The notes under the pieces were generated by a model, which searched no databases, was not told the DNA's origin, and saw only the letters and a program-made list of their open reading frames with translations. From Paenirhodobacter enshiensis (GTDB taxonomy: Bacteria > Pseudomonadota > Alphaproteobacteria > Rhodobacterales > Rhodobacteraceae): a DNA stretch of 64,000 nucleotides. Shown in pieces: positions 31,031 to 40,189 of the stretch; the first letter of the stretch is position 1, and each line of letters begins with the position of its first letter. The stretch spans positions 402,806-466,805 of the forward strand of contig NZ_JFZB01000005.1 in the NCBI RefSeq assembly GCF_000740785.1, in the 5' to 3' direction. The position numbers and the translations under genes were made by a program.

Positions 31031-31926
31031 GGGGCCGTGCCGCTCCCTTTCGCCGCATCGCCCGCCCGTTCCAGCGCGCGAAGCGCATCGAGAACATGCG
31101 GCGTGCCGCAGATCCAGTCGCGGTCGGCGATTTCGGCCCGGTGGGTGCCCTGCGCCACCAGCGCGCTCAGCGCCGGATGATCGAGGATCGCCTCGGCCCG
31201 CGAGGGTGCGGCATAGCGCGTCCCGGTGACCAGCACCGCCGGGTCGAGCATCAGCAGCCGTTCGAGGGGCAGGGTGCCGCCATGGCTCAGCCCGGCTTCG
31301 GCCGCGGCATTGCGCAGCCCGGCCGCCGCCATCACCTGCCCGGCGAGCGTGGCGTTGCCGAGGGAATAGCCGTTCGCGGCATAGCTCGCGGCGCGGGGAC
31401 CGTCCGTCGGATCGCGGCGGAGCCGGGCAAGATCGGCGTCGAAGCGCTCTGCCATCGCCTGCGCCTCGGCCTCGCGACCGAGCGCGCGTCCGACATCGGC
31501 CATCGTCGCATCAAGCTGATCGAGCGAGGAGACCGGCGCGACCGTCTCGACCCTGAGGCCCATCCGGCGCAGCAGCGCGACCGTGGCGGGATTGGAATAG
31601 GTGCCCGCGAGAACCAGATCCGGGTGCAGCGCGAAGACCTCCTCGGCCTGCGCATGGTTCACCGGCCAGGCCTGCGCCTCTTCGGCCATGGCCGAGCTGA
31701 CCGGATCGCGCGCCAGCGCCGAGACAGAGATCAGCTGACCGGGCGCCGCCAGCAGCATCGCCATCTGGTCGGTGCACAGATTGATCGACACGACGCGCAG
31801 AGGCGGCGCGGAGGCGGCGGGTCCGGCCGCGGCCGCGAGGGCCCAGCCGAACCAAAGGGGGGCCAGCGCTGCCGCCAGCCCCTTCCGGAGCCGCCCTTGC
31901 GGGCGGCGGGGATCAGAACCGGGCAC
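31027..31926 (-). CDS. btuF: Periplasmic cobalamin/corrinoid-binding protein (BtuF-like)
   Basis: 299 residues. A signal sequence (about 1-41, hydrophobic LAAALAPLWFGWALAAAAG) precedes a helical-backbone substrate-binding domain with VVSINLCTDQMAMLLAAPGQ, AEEVFALHPDLVLAGTY and LLMLDPAVLVTGT. No ATG fits before the domain; the GTG at 31926 overlaps the btuB end and allows the full signal peptide. It would pass corrinoids to a BtuCD ABC transporter, whose genes are not in this window. Confidence 0.83.
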   Translation of the reverse strand: MPGSDPRRPQGRLRKGLAAALAPLWFGWALAAAAGPAASAPPLRVVSINLCTDQMAMLLAAPGQLISVSALARDPVSSAMAEEAQAWPVNHAQAEEVFALHPDLVLAGTYSNPATVALLRRMGLRVETVAPVSSLDQLDATMADVGRALGREAEAQAMAERFDADLARLRRDPTDGPRAASYAANGYSLGNATLAGQVMAAAGLRNAAAEAGLSHGGTLPLERLLMLDPAVLVTGTRYAAPSRAEAILDHPALSALVAQGTHRAEIADRDWICGTPHVLDALRALERAGDAAKGSGTAP

Positions 31927-33754
31927 GCAGCCCCGCGAACAGCTGCCGTCCGGGTGCCGAGTAATAGCGGACGGTCTCGTAATCGCGGTCGAACAGGTTG
32001 TCGATCCGGACATAGGCCTGGGTCTTGTCGTTGATGTCATAGGCCACCGAGGCATTGAACAGCGCATAATCCGGCATCGGGCCGGTGCTGTCGATGATAT
32101 CGGCGTTGTATTCCACCGAGCCGCCCAGATGCCAGCGATCCGTCACCAGCCCGTCGACACCGAGGTTCACGGTGTGGCGCGGCACCAGAACCGCGCGGCC
32201 GCTGGCGGTGGAGGCATCGGTATAGGTGTAATTGCCGCTCAGCGTCCAGTTCCGGGTCAGATCGTAGGTGCCGGTCAGCTCGATGCCCTTGGCCACCGTG
32301 TCGCCCTCGACCTGATTGTAACAGCCATACCCCGAACCGCAGCTCGTCGCGGTGTAATCCCAGTCGATGCGATTGGTGATGGTGGTGCGGAACACCGTCG
32401 CCTGAACCGAGCCGCCCTCGAAGCTGCGCTCGGCACCGTATTCGAAGGTCTTGCTGGTCTCGGCCTTCAGGTTCGCATCGCCGTAGGGGCTGTAGAGCTG
32501 ATAGAGCGAGGGGGCGCGGAACCCGGTCGAGGCCGAGGCGCGCAGCGTCCAGTCGGGCGTGGCGTGCCAGGCGGCTGCAATCCGCCCGGTGGTCTTGGCA
32601 CCGAACATGTCATGCACGTCGTTGCGCGCCGCGAGCGACAGATCGAGCGTGTCGACCGGCTTCAGCAGCAATTCGCCGTTGACCGAATTGGTCTTGGCGT
32701 TGCCATAGCCCTCGGCGGCTTCCTTGCTGGTGGCCGCGCCCCAGTTCAGCCCCACCGCCTCCGAGGCCGCCCAGTGCCCGGTGTAGTCGAGCACGTTGCG
32801 CGTGCTGTTGAAATCGCTGGTGTAGCCGCCGTCCGGATAGATGTAGCTGCGGTCGGTCTCGGTGCGGGCGAAGGCCAGCTCGTTGCTGACCTCGCCGATG
32901 GTGAAATCGGTGAAGACGCGGCCGCCGCGCAGGGTCTGCTCGGTGCGGTCATTGGTGTCGGCGGGCAGCCAGGTCACCGGGTCCGAGCCGTCCATGTCCG
33001 TCTTGCTGCGCTGCCAGATGCCGTTCGCGCCGAAGCTGAGGGTCTCGGTGGCGTCGAACCGGCCATAAAGGCTGGCCATGCTGGAGCGGAAGCCGTCATC
33101 CTCGGAGCCGTCCTTGACGGCCGAGATGCCACTGGTCACCGTGCGCCCCGCGGTGAAGGCAAGTTCCCCCCGCGATCCGAGAATGCCCGCCGAGGCGGTG
33201 CTCGAGAGCGTTTTCTCGCTGCCTGCCTCGACCGAGACCTGCCCGCTGCTGCCCTCGGTTTCCGGCCGCCAGGTGGTCATGTCGACGACGCCCGCGACGG
33301 CATTCGCACCGTAAAGCGCCGATTGCGAGCCGCGCAGCACCTCGACGCGCGACAGCCCGCCGGTGAGTGCGGTGCCGAAATCGTAGCTGTTCGTCGTGCC
33401 TGCGGCGTCGGTGATGTCGATCCCGTCGAGGCGGGTGCCGATATAGGTGCCATTCAGCCCGCGGATGCGCAGCGAGGTGGTGGCGCCCAGGCCGCCGTTG
33501 CGGGTGAAGGATGCGCCCGGCGTGAGGGCGAGCTGCTCGGCAAGCGTCGGGCTGCCGCTTTTTTGCAGCTCGTCCGCGGTCAGCACGGTGACCGAGGCCC
33601 CGGTCTCGCTGAGCTTGACGGGCTGGCTGCTCGCCGAGACGGTGATACCGTCGAGCGTGGTGGTGGTGTCGGTGACATCCTGCGCGAGTGCAGGGCAGGC
33701 CGTGGCCAGACCCACGGCAGTCGTCAGATACAAAGCGGCGCGCGATGCGGACAT
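31913..33754 (-). CDS. btuB: TonB-dependent vitamin B12 outer-membrane receptor
   Basis: 613 residues: signal peptide ending ALA at about 24, then a TonB-box-like start DGITVSASS, plug domain (TGASVTVLTADELQKSGSPT through SRVEVLRGSQSALYGANAVA) and a 22-strand-type barrel ending in RQLFAGLRARF with terminal aromatic Phe. Size and plug match BtuB. The riboswitch upstream and btuF/cbiZ downstream fix the substrate as a corrinoid. GGAGG lies 7 bases before the ATG at 33754. Confidence 0.92.
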   Translation of the reverse strand: MSASRAALYLTTAVGLATACPALAQDVTDTTTTLDGITVSASSQPVKLSETGASVTVLTADELQKSGSPTLAEQLALTPGASFTRNGGLGATTSLRIRGLNGTYIGTRLDGIDITDAAGTTNSYDFGTALTGGLSRVEVLRGSQSALYGANAVAGVVDMTTWRPETEGSSGQVSVEAGSEKTLSSTASAGILGSRGELAFTAGRTVTSGISAVKDGSEDDGFRSSMASLYGRFDATETLSFGANGIWQRSKTDMDGSDPVTWLPADTNDRTEQTLRGGRVFTDFTIGEVSNELAFARTETDRSYIYPDGGYTSDFNSTRNVLDYTGHWAASEAVGLNWGAATSKEAAEGYGNAKTNSVNGELLLKPVDTLDLSLAARNDVHDMFGAKTTGRIAAAWHATPDWTLRASASTGFRAPSLYQLYSPYGDANLKAETSKTFEYGAERSFEGGSVQATVFRTTITNRIDWDYTATSCGSGYGCYNQVEGDTVAKGIELTGTYDLTRNWTLSGNYTYTDASTASGRAVLVPRHTVNLGVDGLVTDRWHLGGSVEYNADIIDSTGPMPDYALFNASVAYDINDKTQAYVRIDNLFDRDYETVRYYSAPGRQLFAGLRARF

Positions 33755-33889
33755 CGGCGTTCCTCCCCTTGATGGCCCGTGCCCCTCGCGGGCGGGCCGG
33801 TCAGATCCTGATCTGGGGAATACTTCCCGCAGACGGCGAAGATCACCACTGCGGATTGCCGCTGCCCTGGCGCGCCCCGCACCGGACAT
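33755..33889 (-). promoter_or_regulatory. Expression platform between riboswitch and btuB
   Basis: About 135 bases of leader. Closest to btuB a stem GGCCCG/CGGGCC stands directly before the AAGGGGAGG ribosome site, and CAGATC/GATCTG forms a second small hairpin. They could hide or free the ribosome site according to riboswitch state. Inference from pairing by eye. Confidence 0.4.
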
Positions 33890-34070
33890 GGGTGACGCCC
33901 GGGCCGGTCTCCTGACTTGCGGGTCGTGGCTCGGGCGCGCCTTCCCGGGGGATGCCCAGTGGCCAGTGCGCCGTCGCTCGCCGCTTACAGTTGCGGGGGC
34001 AGTCGCGGCATGGCCCGAAGGCGCACCGCGTTCCCGTTTCATCCGGCCAAGCCGGAACCAAGGCGTGATG
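33890..34070 (-). ncRNA. Cobalamin (AdoCbl) riboswitch
   Basis: On the minus strand the conserved core is unmistakable: GAAACGGGAACGCGGTGCG, then CCCGCAACTGTAAGCGG, GCCACTGG, GGGAAGGCG, and the B12 box AAGTCAGGAGACCGGCC at 33902-33918. It precedes btuB and should lower btuB-btuF-cbiZ expression when B12 is plentiful. Confidence 0.96.
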
Positions 34071-34071
34071 T

Positions 34072-34101
34072 GTCTTGCCGCGCACGCGCCCGGTCTGTCA
34101 A
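34072..34101 (-). promoter_or_regulatory. Candidate promoter of the B12 uptake operon
   Basis: Read leftward, a consensus TTGACA (34096-34101) is followed after 18 bases by CAAGAC, a poor -10 box, just before the riboswitch begins. Confidence 0.45.
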
Positions 34102-34396
34102 GCGCGGCGCTTGCCGCAGAAAACCTGAGCGGGCCGCGCGCAATTTCGCCGTGCCGGGCGGAAAGGGGATTCACAGCCCGAATCACCCATGCTAACTTTT
34201 CCGCAATCAAGGGCCGAAGGGCCCGAATTCCCTGAACGCGGGACGTCATACAGGTCAAGAAGCCGGGCGACGGCCCTGTCCTGCCATCGGCAGGCGGGCG
34301 GTCGCCAGGGCGCCCCCATCGCGGCGCGTTCCTTTCCGGGGCGCGCCGCTTCCCGTCTCGGCCCTTGTTTCTCGGCGGATTTGCCCGGCCGGGCGG
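34102..34396. other. Non-coding spacer between B12 and rpsD promoters
   Basis: About 295 bases separating two divergent promoters. Local pairings such as GCGGCGCG with CGCGCCGC near 34321-34353 are seen, but no gene with a credible start, ribosome site or known domain. Confidence 0.4.
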
Positions 34397-34424
34397 TTGA
34401 CAGCGGCGCGACCGGCTGTATAAG
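34397..34424 (+). promoter_or_regulatory. Strong promoter of rpsD
   Basis: TTGACA and TATAAG separated by 16 bases: the closest match to the sigma-70 consensus that I found in the window. It predicts a start near 34431 and a leader of about 170 bases before rpsD. Confidence 0.8.
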
Positions 34425-34430
34425 CGCGCA

Positions 34431-34601
34431 GTCCGGCGGCGAGAGCCAACGGATCCGCATTGGTGTTGGTGGACCCCGCAAGGGGAAACCTGTCGCCCGC
34501 TGCCCGGTGTCCCGGGTCGGGGAAAGGACAACGCCCTTCGCTCGCGGGCCTCGGCCCTGAACAAGAACGGACCCTTTCGGGTCGAACGAAGGAGATCAGC
34601 C
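34431..34601 (+). promoter_or_regulatory. Structured 5' leader of rpsD
   Basis: A chain of stems: CCAAC/GTTGG near 34447-34470, CCCC-GCAA-GGGG with a GNRA loop near 34474-34485, GGGCC/GGCCC near 34545-34557 and GACCC-TTTC-GGGTC at 34571-34584, ending at the GAAGGAG ribosome site. Such a leader suits feedback by S4, which binds its own mRNA in other bacteria, but the fold does not copy a class I can name. Confidence 0.4.
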
Positions 34602-35222
34602 GTGACCAAGCGCACGTCTGCCAAGTACAAAATTGATCGCCGCATGGGCGAAAACATCTGGGGCCGCGCCAAGTCGCCGCTGAACAAGCGCGAATACGGC
34701 CCGGGCCAGCACGGTCAGCGCCGCAAGGGCAAGCTGTCGGACTTCGGTACCCAGCTGCGCGCCAAGCAGAAGCTCAAGGGCTACTACGGCGACCTGACCG
34801 AGAAGCAGTTCCGCCGCATCTACGCGGAAGCCGAGCGCGTCAAGGGCGACACCGGCGAGAACCTGATCGGTCTGCTGGAGCGCCGTCTGGACGCGGTGAT
34901 CTACCGCGCCAAGTTCGTTCCGACCGTGTTCGCCGCGCGTCAGTTCGTCAACCACGGCCACGTGACGGTGAACGGCGACCGCGTCAACATCGCCTCGTAC
35001 CGCGTCAAGGAAGGCGACGTGATCGCCGTTCGCGACAAGTCGAAGCAGCTCGCCATCGTGCTCGAGTCGGTTCAGCTGACCGAGCGTGACGTTCCGGACT
35101 ATCTCGAAGTCGACCACTCGAAGATGACCGCGACCTTCGTGCGCACTCCGGCTCTGGCCGACGTGCCCTACGCGGTTCAGATGGAACCGAACCTGGTCGT
35201 CGAATACTACGCCAAGAACTGA
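34602..35222 (+). CDS. rpsD: Small ribosomal subunit protein uS4
   Basis: 206 residues starting with GTG ([20 protein letters not shown]). It has the S4 RNA-binding domain in [20 protein letters not shown] and [20 protein letters not shown]. uS4 binds 16S rRNA early and nucleates 30S assembly. AAGGAG precedes the GTG by 7-8 bases. Here it stands alone rather than inside the alpha operon, typical of alphaproteobacteria. Confidence 0.96.
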   Translation: MTKRTSAKYKIDRRMGENIWGRAKSPLNKREYGPGQHGQRRKGKLSDFGTQLRAKQKLKGYYGDLTEKQFRRIYAEAERVKGDTGENLIGLLERRLDAVIYRAKFVPTVFAARQFVNHGHVTVNGDRVNIASYRVKEGDVIAVRDKSKQLAIVLESVQLTERDVPDYLEVDHSKMTATFVRTPALADVPYAVQMEPNLVVEYYAKN

Positions 35223-35273
35223 TCTTTCGGGCGGGGCCGGAAACGGCCCCCGACGGATCGTTTCCTGTCTTGC

Positions 35274-35299
35274 AAAGGCCGCCCTTCGGGGCGGCCTTT
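35274..35299 (+). terminator. Rho-independent terminator of rpsD
   Basis: AAAGGCCGCCC-TTCG-GGGCGGCCTTT: perfect stem with a stable TTCG loop, 51 bases after rpsD. A second hairpin (GGGGCCG-GAAA-CGGCCCC) precedes it at 35233-35250. Confidence 0.88.
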
Positions 35300-35400
35300 C
35301 GCATATCAGGGGGGGCGTGCGACACTGTTGCCGGCAAGAATTCCTTCCCATGCGATGCGACGCCGGATAAGACGGCCTCACCATGCAAGGAACGCCTGCC

Positions 35401-36492
35401 ATGAACGACCAGATCCGCCCGCAACCCGGCATCATGGAGATCGACCTTTACGTCGGCGGCCAGTCGCAGGTTCCCGGTCATTCCGAGCCGATCAAGCTCA
35501 GCTCCAACGAGAACCCCGCCGGTCCCTCGGACAAGGCCAAGGAGGCGTTCTCGCGCGCGGTGCACCGGCTGAACCGCTATCCCTCGACCGGTCACGCCAC
35601 GCTGCGCCACGCCATCGGCGATGTCCACGGCCTCGATCCCGACCGCATCCTGTGCGGTGCGGGCTCGGACGAGATCATCAGTTTCCTGTGCCAGGCCTAT
35701 GCCGGCCCCGGCGACGAGGTGGTGTTCACCGAGCACGGTTTCCTGATGTATCGCGTCTACACCCATGCCGCGGGTGCCACCCCCGTCTGCGTGGCCGAGC
35801 GTGATCGCGTCACCGATGTCGATGCGATCCTTGCCGCCTGCAGCGCACGCACCCGTCTGGTGTTCGTCGCCAATCCGAACAACCCGACCGGCACGATGAT
35901 CCCGCTTGCCGAGATCGAGCGTCTCGCCGCCGGCCTGCCGCCGCAGGCGCTGCTGGTGATCGACGGCGCCTATGCCGAATTCGTCGAGGGCTACGACGGC
36001 GGCGCCGAACTGGCCACCCGCCTGCCCAACGTGTTCATGATGCGCACCTTCTCGAAGATCTACGGTCTCGGCGGGCTGCGGGTCGGCTGGGGCTATGGTG
36101 CGCGTTCGGTGATCGACGTGCTGAACCGGGTGCGCGGGCCGTTCAACCTGTCGAGCGCCCAGCAAGAGACGGCCGAGGCTGCCGTCCGCGATCAGGACTG
36201 GATTGCGCGCTGCCGCTCGGAGAATGCCCGCCTGCGCGGCTGGCTGACCGAGGCGCTGGCCGAGCGGGGCGTGCCCGCTGACACGTCCTTCGCGAATTTC
36301 ATCCTGGCGCGGTTCACCTCCGAGGACGAGGCGAACGCCTGCGATGCGTTCTTGCGGCAGGACGGGCTGATCGTGCGCCGTGTCGGCGGCTACGGCCTCG
36401 CCGAATGCCTGCGCATCACCATCGGCGACGAGCCGGCGTGCCGCCGGGTCGCGCACATGATCGGCCAGTTCAAGGCAGGGGCGGCGCAATGA
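35401..36492 (+). CDS. hisC: Histidinol-phosphate/aromatic aminotransferase (HisC-like)
   Basis: 363 residues of PLP aminotransferase fold type I. Seen: [42 protein letters not shown] and the PLP lysine in [17 protein letters not shown]. HisC enzymes make histidinol phosphate, but several also transaminate aromatic keto acids. Because it overlaps tyrA, this copy more likely serves tyrosine/phenylalanine synthesis. Start at 35401 with AAGGAA upstream; an ATG six codons earlier is less well spaced. Confidence 0.9.
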   Translation: MNDQIRPQPGIMEIDLYVGGQSQVPGHSEPIKLSSNENPAGPSDKAKEAFSRAVHRLNRYPSTGHATLRHAIGDVHGLDPDRILCGAGSDEIISFLCQAYAGPGDEVVFTEHGFLMYRVYTHAAGATPVCVAERDRVTDVDAILAACSARTRLVFVANPNNPTGTMIPLAEIERLAAGLPPQALLVIDGAYAEFVEGYDGGAELATRLPNVFMMRTFSKIYGLGGLRVGWGYGARSVIDVLNRVRGPFNLSSAQQETAEAAVRDQDWIARCRSENARLRGWLTEALAERGVPADTSFANFILARFTSEDEANACDAFLRQDGLIVRRVGGYGLAECLRITIGDEPACRRVAHMIGQFKAGAAQ

Positions 36493-37442
36493 CGATCTAT
36501 CGTCGTGTCGCGCTGATCGGGCTCGGTCTCATCGCCTCGTCGATGGCCCATGCGATCCGGGCGAACGGGCTGGCCGACAGCGTCGTCGGCCAGGACAGCG
36601 ACCCCGAGGCGCGCCGCATCGCCACCGAGATCGGCCTGGTCGATGAGGTCTTCGACACCGCCGCGGCGGCGGTCGAGGGTGCGGATCTGGTGGTTCTGGC
36701 GGTGCCGGTGGGCGCGATGGGCGCCGTCGCGGCCGAGATCGCGCCGCATCTTTCCCCCGATGCCACGCTGACCGATACCGGCTCCGTCAAGCAGGCGGTG
36801 ATCGCCGCCGTCGGTCCGCATGTGCCTGAAAACGTGCATTTCATTCCTGGACACCCGCTTGCCGGGACCGAACATTCCGGCCCCCGCGCGGGGTTCGCCA
36901 CGCTGTTCGAGAACCGCTGGTGGCTGCTGACCCCGATGCCCGAGGGCGAGACGGCCGCGACTGCGCGGCTGCGCGCGCTTCTCGAGGGCATGGGCGCCAA
37001 TGTCGACGAGATGGACGCGCACCGCCACGATCTGGTGCTGGCGGTGGTGTCGCATACGCCGCATCTGATCGCCTATACGATGGTCGGCGTCGCCGATCAC
37101 CTGCGCCGGGTGACGCATGAGGAGGTCATCAAGTATTCGGCCTCGGGCTTTCGCGATTTCACCCGCATCGCGGCCTCGGATCCGACGATGTGGCGCGACG
37201 TGTTCCTGACCAACCGCGAGGCGACGCTCGACATTCTCGGCCGCTTCACCGAGGAGCTGTTCATGCTTCAGCGCGCGATCCGGATGGGCGACGGCGATCT
37301 GCTGTTTGACTATTTCACCCGCACCCGCGCGATCCGCCGCAGCATCATCGACGCCGGTCAGGATACCGCCGCCCCCGATTTCGGCCGCAGTGTGCCGAAG
37401 GGGACGACGCCTGCCGCCGACGAGAAAAAGGATCGAGGCTGA
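36489..37442 (+). CDS. tyrA: Prephenate/arogenate (cyclohexadienyl) dehydrogenase
   Basis: 317 residues. NAD-binding [17 protein letters not shown] at 11-27, then [10 protein letters not shown] and [16 protein letters not shown], the catalytic His region of TyrA. The enzyme oxidatively decarboxylates prephenate or arogenate toward tyrosine. It starts inside the hisC stop (ATGA) and its own stop overlaps the next start (TGATG), so the three genes form one unit. No ACT regulatory domain is present. Confidence 0.93.
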   Translation: MTIYRRVALIGLGLIASSMAHAIRANGLADSVVGQDSDPEARRIATEIGLVDEVFDTAAAAVEGADLVVLAVPVGAMGAVAAEIAPHLSPDATLTDTGSVKQAVIAAVGPHVPENVHFIPGHPLAGTEHSGPRAGFATLFENRWWLLTPMPEGETAATARLRALLEGMGANVDEMDAHRHDLVLAVVSHTPHLIAYTMVGVADHLRRVTHEEVIKYSASGFRDFTRIAASDPTMWRDVFLTNREATLDILGRFTEELFMLQRAIRMGDGDLLFDYFTRTRAIRRSIIDAGQDTAAPDFGRSVPKGTTPAADEKKDRG

Positions 37443-38506
37443 TGACGAAACGGTTGCGCGGCGGGGCTCTGGTGGCGGCGATCTGGCTGATGGCGGGGGC
37501 CCCGGGCTGGGCCGAGGCGCCGTCGAGTTCGCCTGCCCCGACCGTGCGCCCGACCGCTTCGCCGAAGACGGTTCCGGCAAAGAAGCCGGCCGAATCCGGC
37601 AAGAGCGTGACCGCTGCGAAACCTGTCGCGAAGCCGGCGGCGAAACCTTCGAATACCGCTTCGGGCGCGAAAACCGCGGCGGCGAAGACGGCCGGCGGGA
37701 AAACCGCGAAGACGGCCAATGGCAAGAACTCCAACGTGAAAACCGCAGGAACGGCCGCGAAGGCGGCCGCCCGAACCGGACTGACCGCCGCCGCCAGCCG
37801 TGCGACCGAGACCGCCGCGCCGGGCGGTGCGGTGCCTGCGCTGCGGGCGGCGGGCGCGCAGGAAAGCCCGCGTCTGCTGACCCCGCCTGCTGCGGCGCAG
37901 TCTTCGGTTCCGGCGCAGGATCTGCGACTTGCTGCCGCCCCGGCGCCGCGTCTGTCCAATCCTGGCGCGATCGCCGGTATGCACGGCGGGCTGTGCGGCA
38001 CGACCGGGCTGACCGGGCAGCCGATTCCGCCCATCGCTTCGCGGATTCAGGGCTGCGGCCTGCCCGATGGGGTCGAGGTCACCGCCGTCTCCGGCGTGCC
38101 GCTCTCCGAGCCCGTCGAGGTCGACTGTCCGACCGCGCGCGCGATGCAGACCTGGGTCGAGCGCGGCATCCTGCCCGCCATCGGCAACATGGGCGGCGGG
38201 CTTGCCCGGATCGAGATTGCCGGTTCTTATTCCTGCCGGCCGCGCGACAATGTCGTCGGCGCGCAGATCTCGGAACACGGGCGCGGCCACGCGATTGACG
38301 TCTCGGCGCTGGTGCTGCGCTCGGGCGATGTGCTGTCGGTGGCGCGAGACTGGCGCACCCGGCTCGGTCCGGTGCTGCAGCGCGTGCATGCCACAGCCTG
38401 CGGCACCTTCGATACCGTGCTCGGCCCGAATTCGGACCGCTTCCATCAGGATCACATCCACGTCGACACCGCGCCCGGCCGGCGCGGCGGCGCCTATTGC
38501 CGCTGA
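37442..38506 (+). CDS. Extensin-like C-terminal domain protein, exported
   Basis: 354 residues: signal peptide (to about residue 24, GWAEA), a long low-complexity Ala/Lys/Pro/Thr linker (about 25-180, with repeated AKPVAKPAAKP-like runs), and an extensin-like domain with four or more Cys. The domain has SYSCRPRD, SEHGRGHAIDVSAL and HQDHIHVDTA, which keep the His/Asp zinc-ligand pattern of LAS/VanY-type peptidases. A cell-wall amidase or peptidase role is plausible but unproven. It is co-transcribed with hisC-tyrA, an odd pairing. Confidence 0.85.
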   Translation: MTKRLRGGALVAAIWLMAGAPGWAEAPSSSPAPTVRPTASPKTVPAKKPAESGKSVTAAKPVAKPAAKPSNTASGAKTAAAKTAGGKTAKTANGKNSNVKTAGTAAKAAARTGLTAAASRATETAAPGGAVPALRAAGAQESPRLLTPPAAAQSSVPAQDLRLAAAPAPRLSNPGAIAGMHGGLCGTTGLTGQPIPPIASRIQGCGLPDGVEVTAVSGVPLSEPVEVDCPTARAMQTWVERGILPAIGNMGGGLARIEIAGSYSCRPRDNVVGAQISEHGRGHAIDVSALVLRSGDVLSVARDWRTRLGPVLQRVHATACGTFDTVLGPNSDRFHQDHIHVDTAPGRRGGAYCR

Positions 38507-39462
38507 GCCAGCCGCAGCATGTAGCCCGTCGGCACCGGCCCGACCGACATTCGTCCCTTGTGGAAGCTGACCGGGATGCTCACCGATCCGTCGGGCGAGG
38601 CCTCGGCCATGGAGCGCAGCAGGCTTTCGACCAGATGTTCGCCCCGGCCGAGCAGACCGGCGCGGCGCGCCACGTCGAACCAGCTTTGCCAGTCGCGGGT
38701 GGTCAGTGCGATCTGCCCCTCGGCGAGGCCCGCGGCATCGGCACTCAGATCGCCCGAGGCACTCAGCCCCCGCCCGCCCCAGTCGATGCTCAGCGTGGCA
38801 AGGTGAACCCGGGCAAGCTCGGGGTGGGGGCCATGCAGCGCCGGCGGGTGGGCGAAACCCACCGTGGCATCGGCCGAAACCGAGGCGATCCGGTCCCCCA
38901 GATCCGCCCCGGGCAGAAGCCGGTCCGCCGCTCCCTCGGGTAACGCGATATCGCTCAGCCGCAGATGCGCCGCGTAATCGCCGGCAGGCTGACGGGCCAG
39001 CGCCGCTTCGGCGCTTGCGGCAGTGAACGGCATTTCCGGGGCCGAGGCGAGCGCGATCTGCGCCTGCTCCACCCGCCCCGCCGCGCGGCGCAGCGGCAGA
39101 TCGGGCAGGCCATAGCCGAAAGCGAGTTCACCGCTTGCCGTGCCGGCATTCAGCGTGGCCGAAAGCGTGCCGTCGCTCAGCGTCGCGGGCAGGCGGGGAC
39201 GGATCGTCAGGGCCAGCGGATCCCAGACGGGCGCGCGGACCTCGGCCGCGGTCAGCGTTGCCTCTCGCCGCCCGTCGCGCAGCGCGATCCCCGTCGCGTC
39301 GAAGCCGAGGGCGAACGGAAACCCACGCGTCTCGAAAGTTTCGCTGCGCAGCGGCGTGCCGGGCCAGTCCGCGTGCAGCCACGCCCCGAGCCCGTAATTC
39401 GCCGCGCCCGACAGGCCCGCCGCCACGATGGCCGCTCCGGCCAGCGCCCGCACGATCTTCAT
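38494..39462 (-). CDS. DUF2125 family protein
   Basis: 322 residues: an N-terminal hydrophobic segment (MKIVRALAGAAIVAAGLSGA) acts as signal or anchor, followed by a mostly beta-rich periplasmic region with GFPFALGFDATGIALRDG, as in DUF2125. The family is restricted mostly to alphaproteobacteria and has no known function; long beta-rich proteins of this kind are often envelope or lipid-transport related, which is only a guess. Convergent with and overlapping the extensin-like gene by 13 bases. Confidence 0.78.
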   Translation of the reverse strand: MKIVRALAGAAIVAAGLSGAANYGLGAWLHADWPGTPLRSETFETRGFPFALGFDATGIALRDGRREATLTAAEVRAPVWDPLALTIRPRLPATLSDGTLSATLNAGTASGELAFGYGLPDLPLRRAAGRVEQAQIALASAPEMPFTAASAEAALARQPAGDYAAHLRLSDIALPEGAADRLLPGADLGDRIASVSADATVGFAHPPALHGPHPELARVHLATLSIDWGGRGLSASGDLSADAAGLAEGQIALTTRDWQSWFDVARRAGLLGRGEHLVESLLRSMAEASPDGSVSIPVSFHKGRMSVGPVPTGYMLRLAQRQ

Positions 39463-39526
39463 TCCCGCCCCCTTTTGCGACGCCGGATCCGACTATAAAT
39501 CGGGGAGGAACGAAAGGACCAGTCAC

Positions 39527-40066
39527 ATGAGCGCGCCTGTTTGGATCTTCGCCTATGGATCGCTGATCTGGAACCCGGGCTTCGCTCCGGCAGAGACCCG
39601 GCGCGCGCGGCTTCAGGGCTGGCGGCGGTCGTTCTGTATGCGCTCGGTGTGCTTTCGCGGCACGCCCGAGGCGCCAGGTCTGGTCCTCGCCCTCGATGCG
39701 GACGCCGGGGCGAGCTGCACCGGCCTTGCGCTGCGCGTCGCCGATCACGAGGCCGAAACGGTTCTGGCCGAAGTCCGCGCCCGCGAACTGGTCACCGATG
39801 CCTATCTGGAACGTCGCCTGCCCCTGCAAGACGAGCACGGTGCGAACCTTGAGGCCATCGCCTATGTGATCGACCCGGCCGGGCCGCAGTATTGCGCGCT
39901 CGATCCCGAGGAACAGGCCCGCATCATCGCCAGCTCGCGCGGTGCGCGCGGCGAAAATCGCGATTACCTCTGGGTGACGGCGCACCATCTTGCGGGGCTT
40001 GGCCTGCCCGATCCGGAGCTTGAGGCGCTGGCGCAGCGCGTCCGTGCGTTGAGCGCAGAGGGCTGA
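39527..40066 (+). CDS. chaC: Gamma-glutamylcyclotransferase (ChaC-like)
   Basis: 179 residues starting MSAPVWIFAYGSLIWNPGFA; the YGSLIWNP loop is the substrate-binding signature of ChaC/GGCT folds, and RELVTDAYLERRLPL continues the family pattern. ChaC enzymes cleave glutathione to 5-oxoproline and Cys-Gly in the cytosol. AAGGA lies 8 bases before the chosen ATG; the reading frame is open farther upstream but without similarity. Confidence 0.87.
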   Translation: MSAPVWIFAYGSLIWNPGFAPAETRRARLQGWRRSFCMRSVCFRGTPEAPGLVLALDADAGASCTGLALRVADHEAETVLAEVRARELVTDAYLERRLPLQDEHGANLEAIAYVIDPAGPQYCALDPEEQARIIASSRGARGENRDYLWVTAHHLAGLGLPDPELEALAQRVRALSAEG

Positions 40067-40189
40067 AGGCGCGGCAACTGCGCAGGTTTCGGGCTGGCCC
40101 GGGATCGTGACCCGGGCGGGGCGGGTTCTCTCTTGGCACTTGCGCCCCTGCCGCCTAGGGTGGCCGCGACATCCATCGAGAGGCATCTC

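Noticed and set aside
34431..34601. Signal recognition particle RNA before rpsD
   Set aside because: The universal GGTCAGGNCCGGAAGGNAGCAGCC-type core is absent; the GNRA-loop stem alone is not enough.
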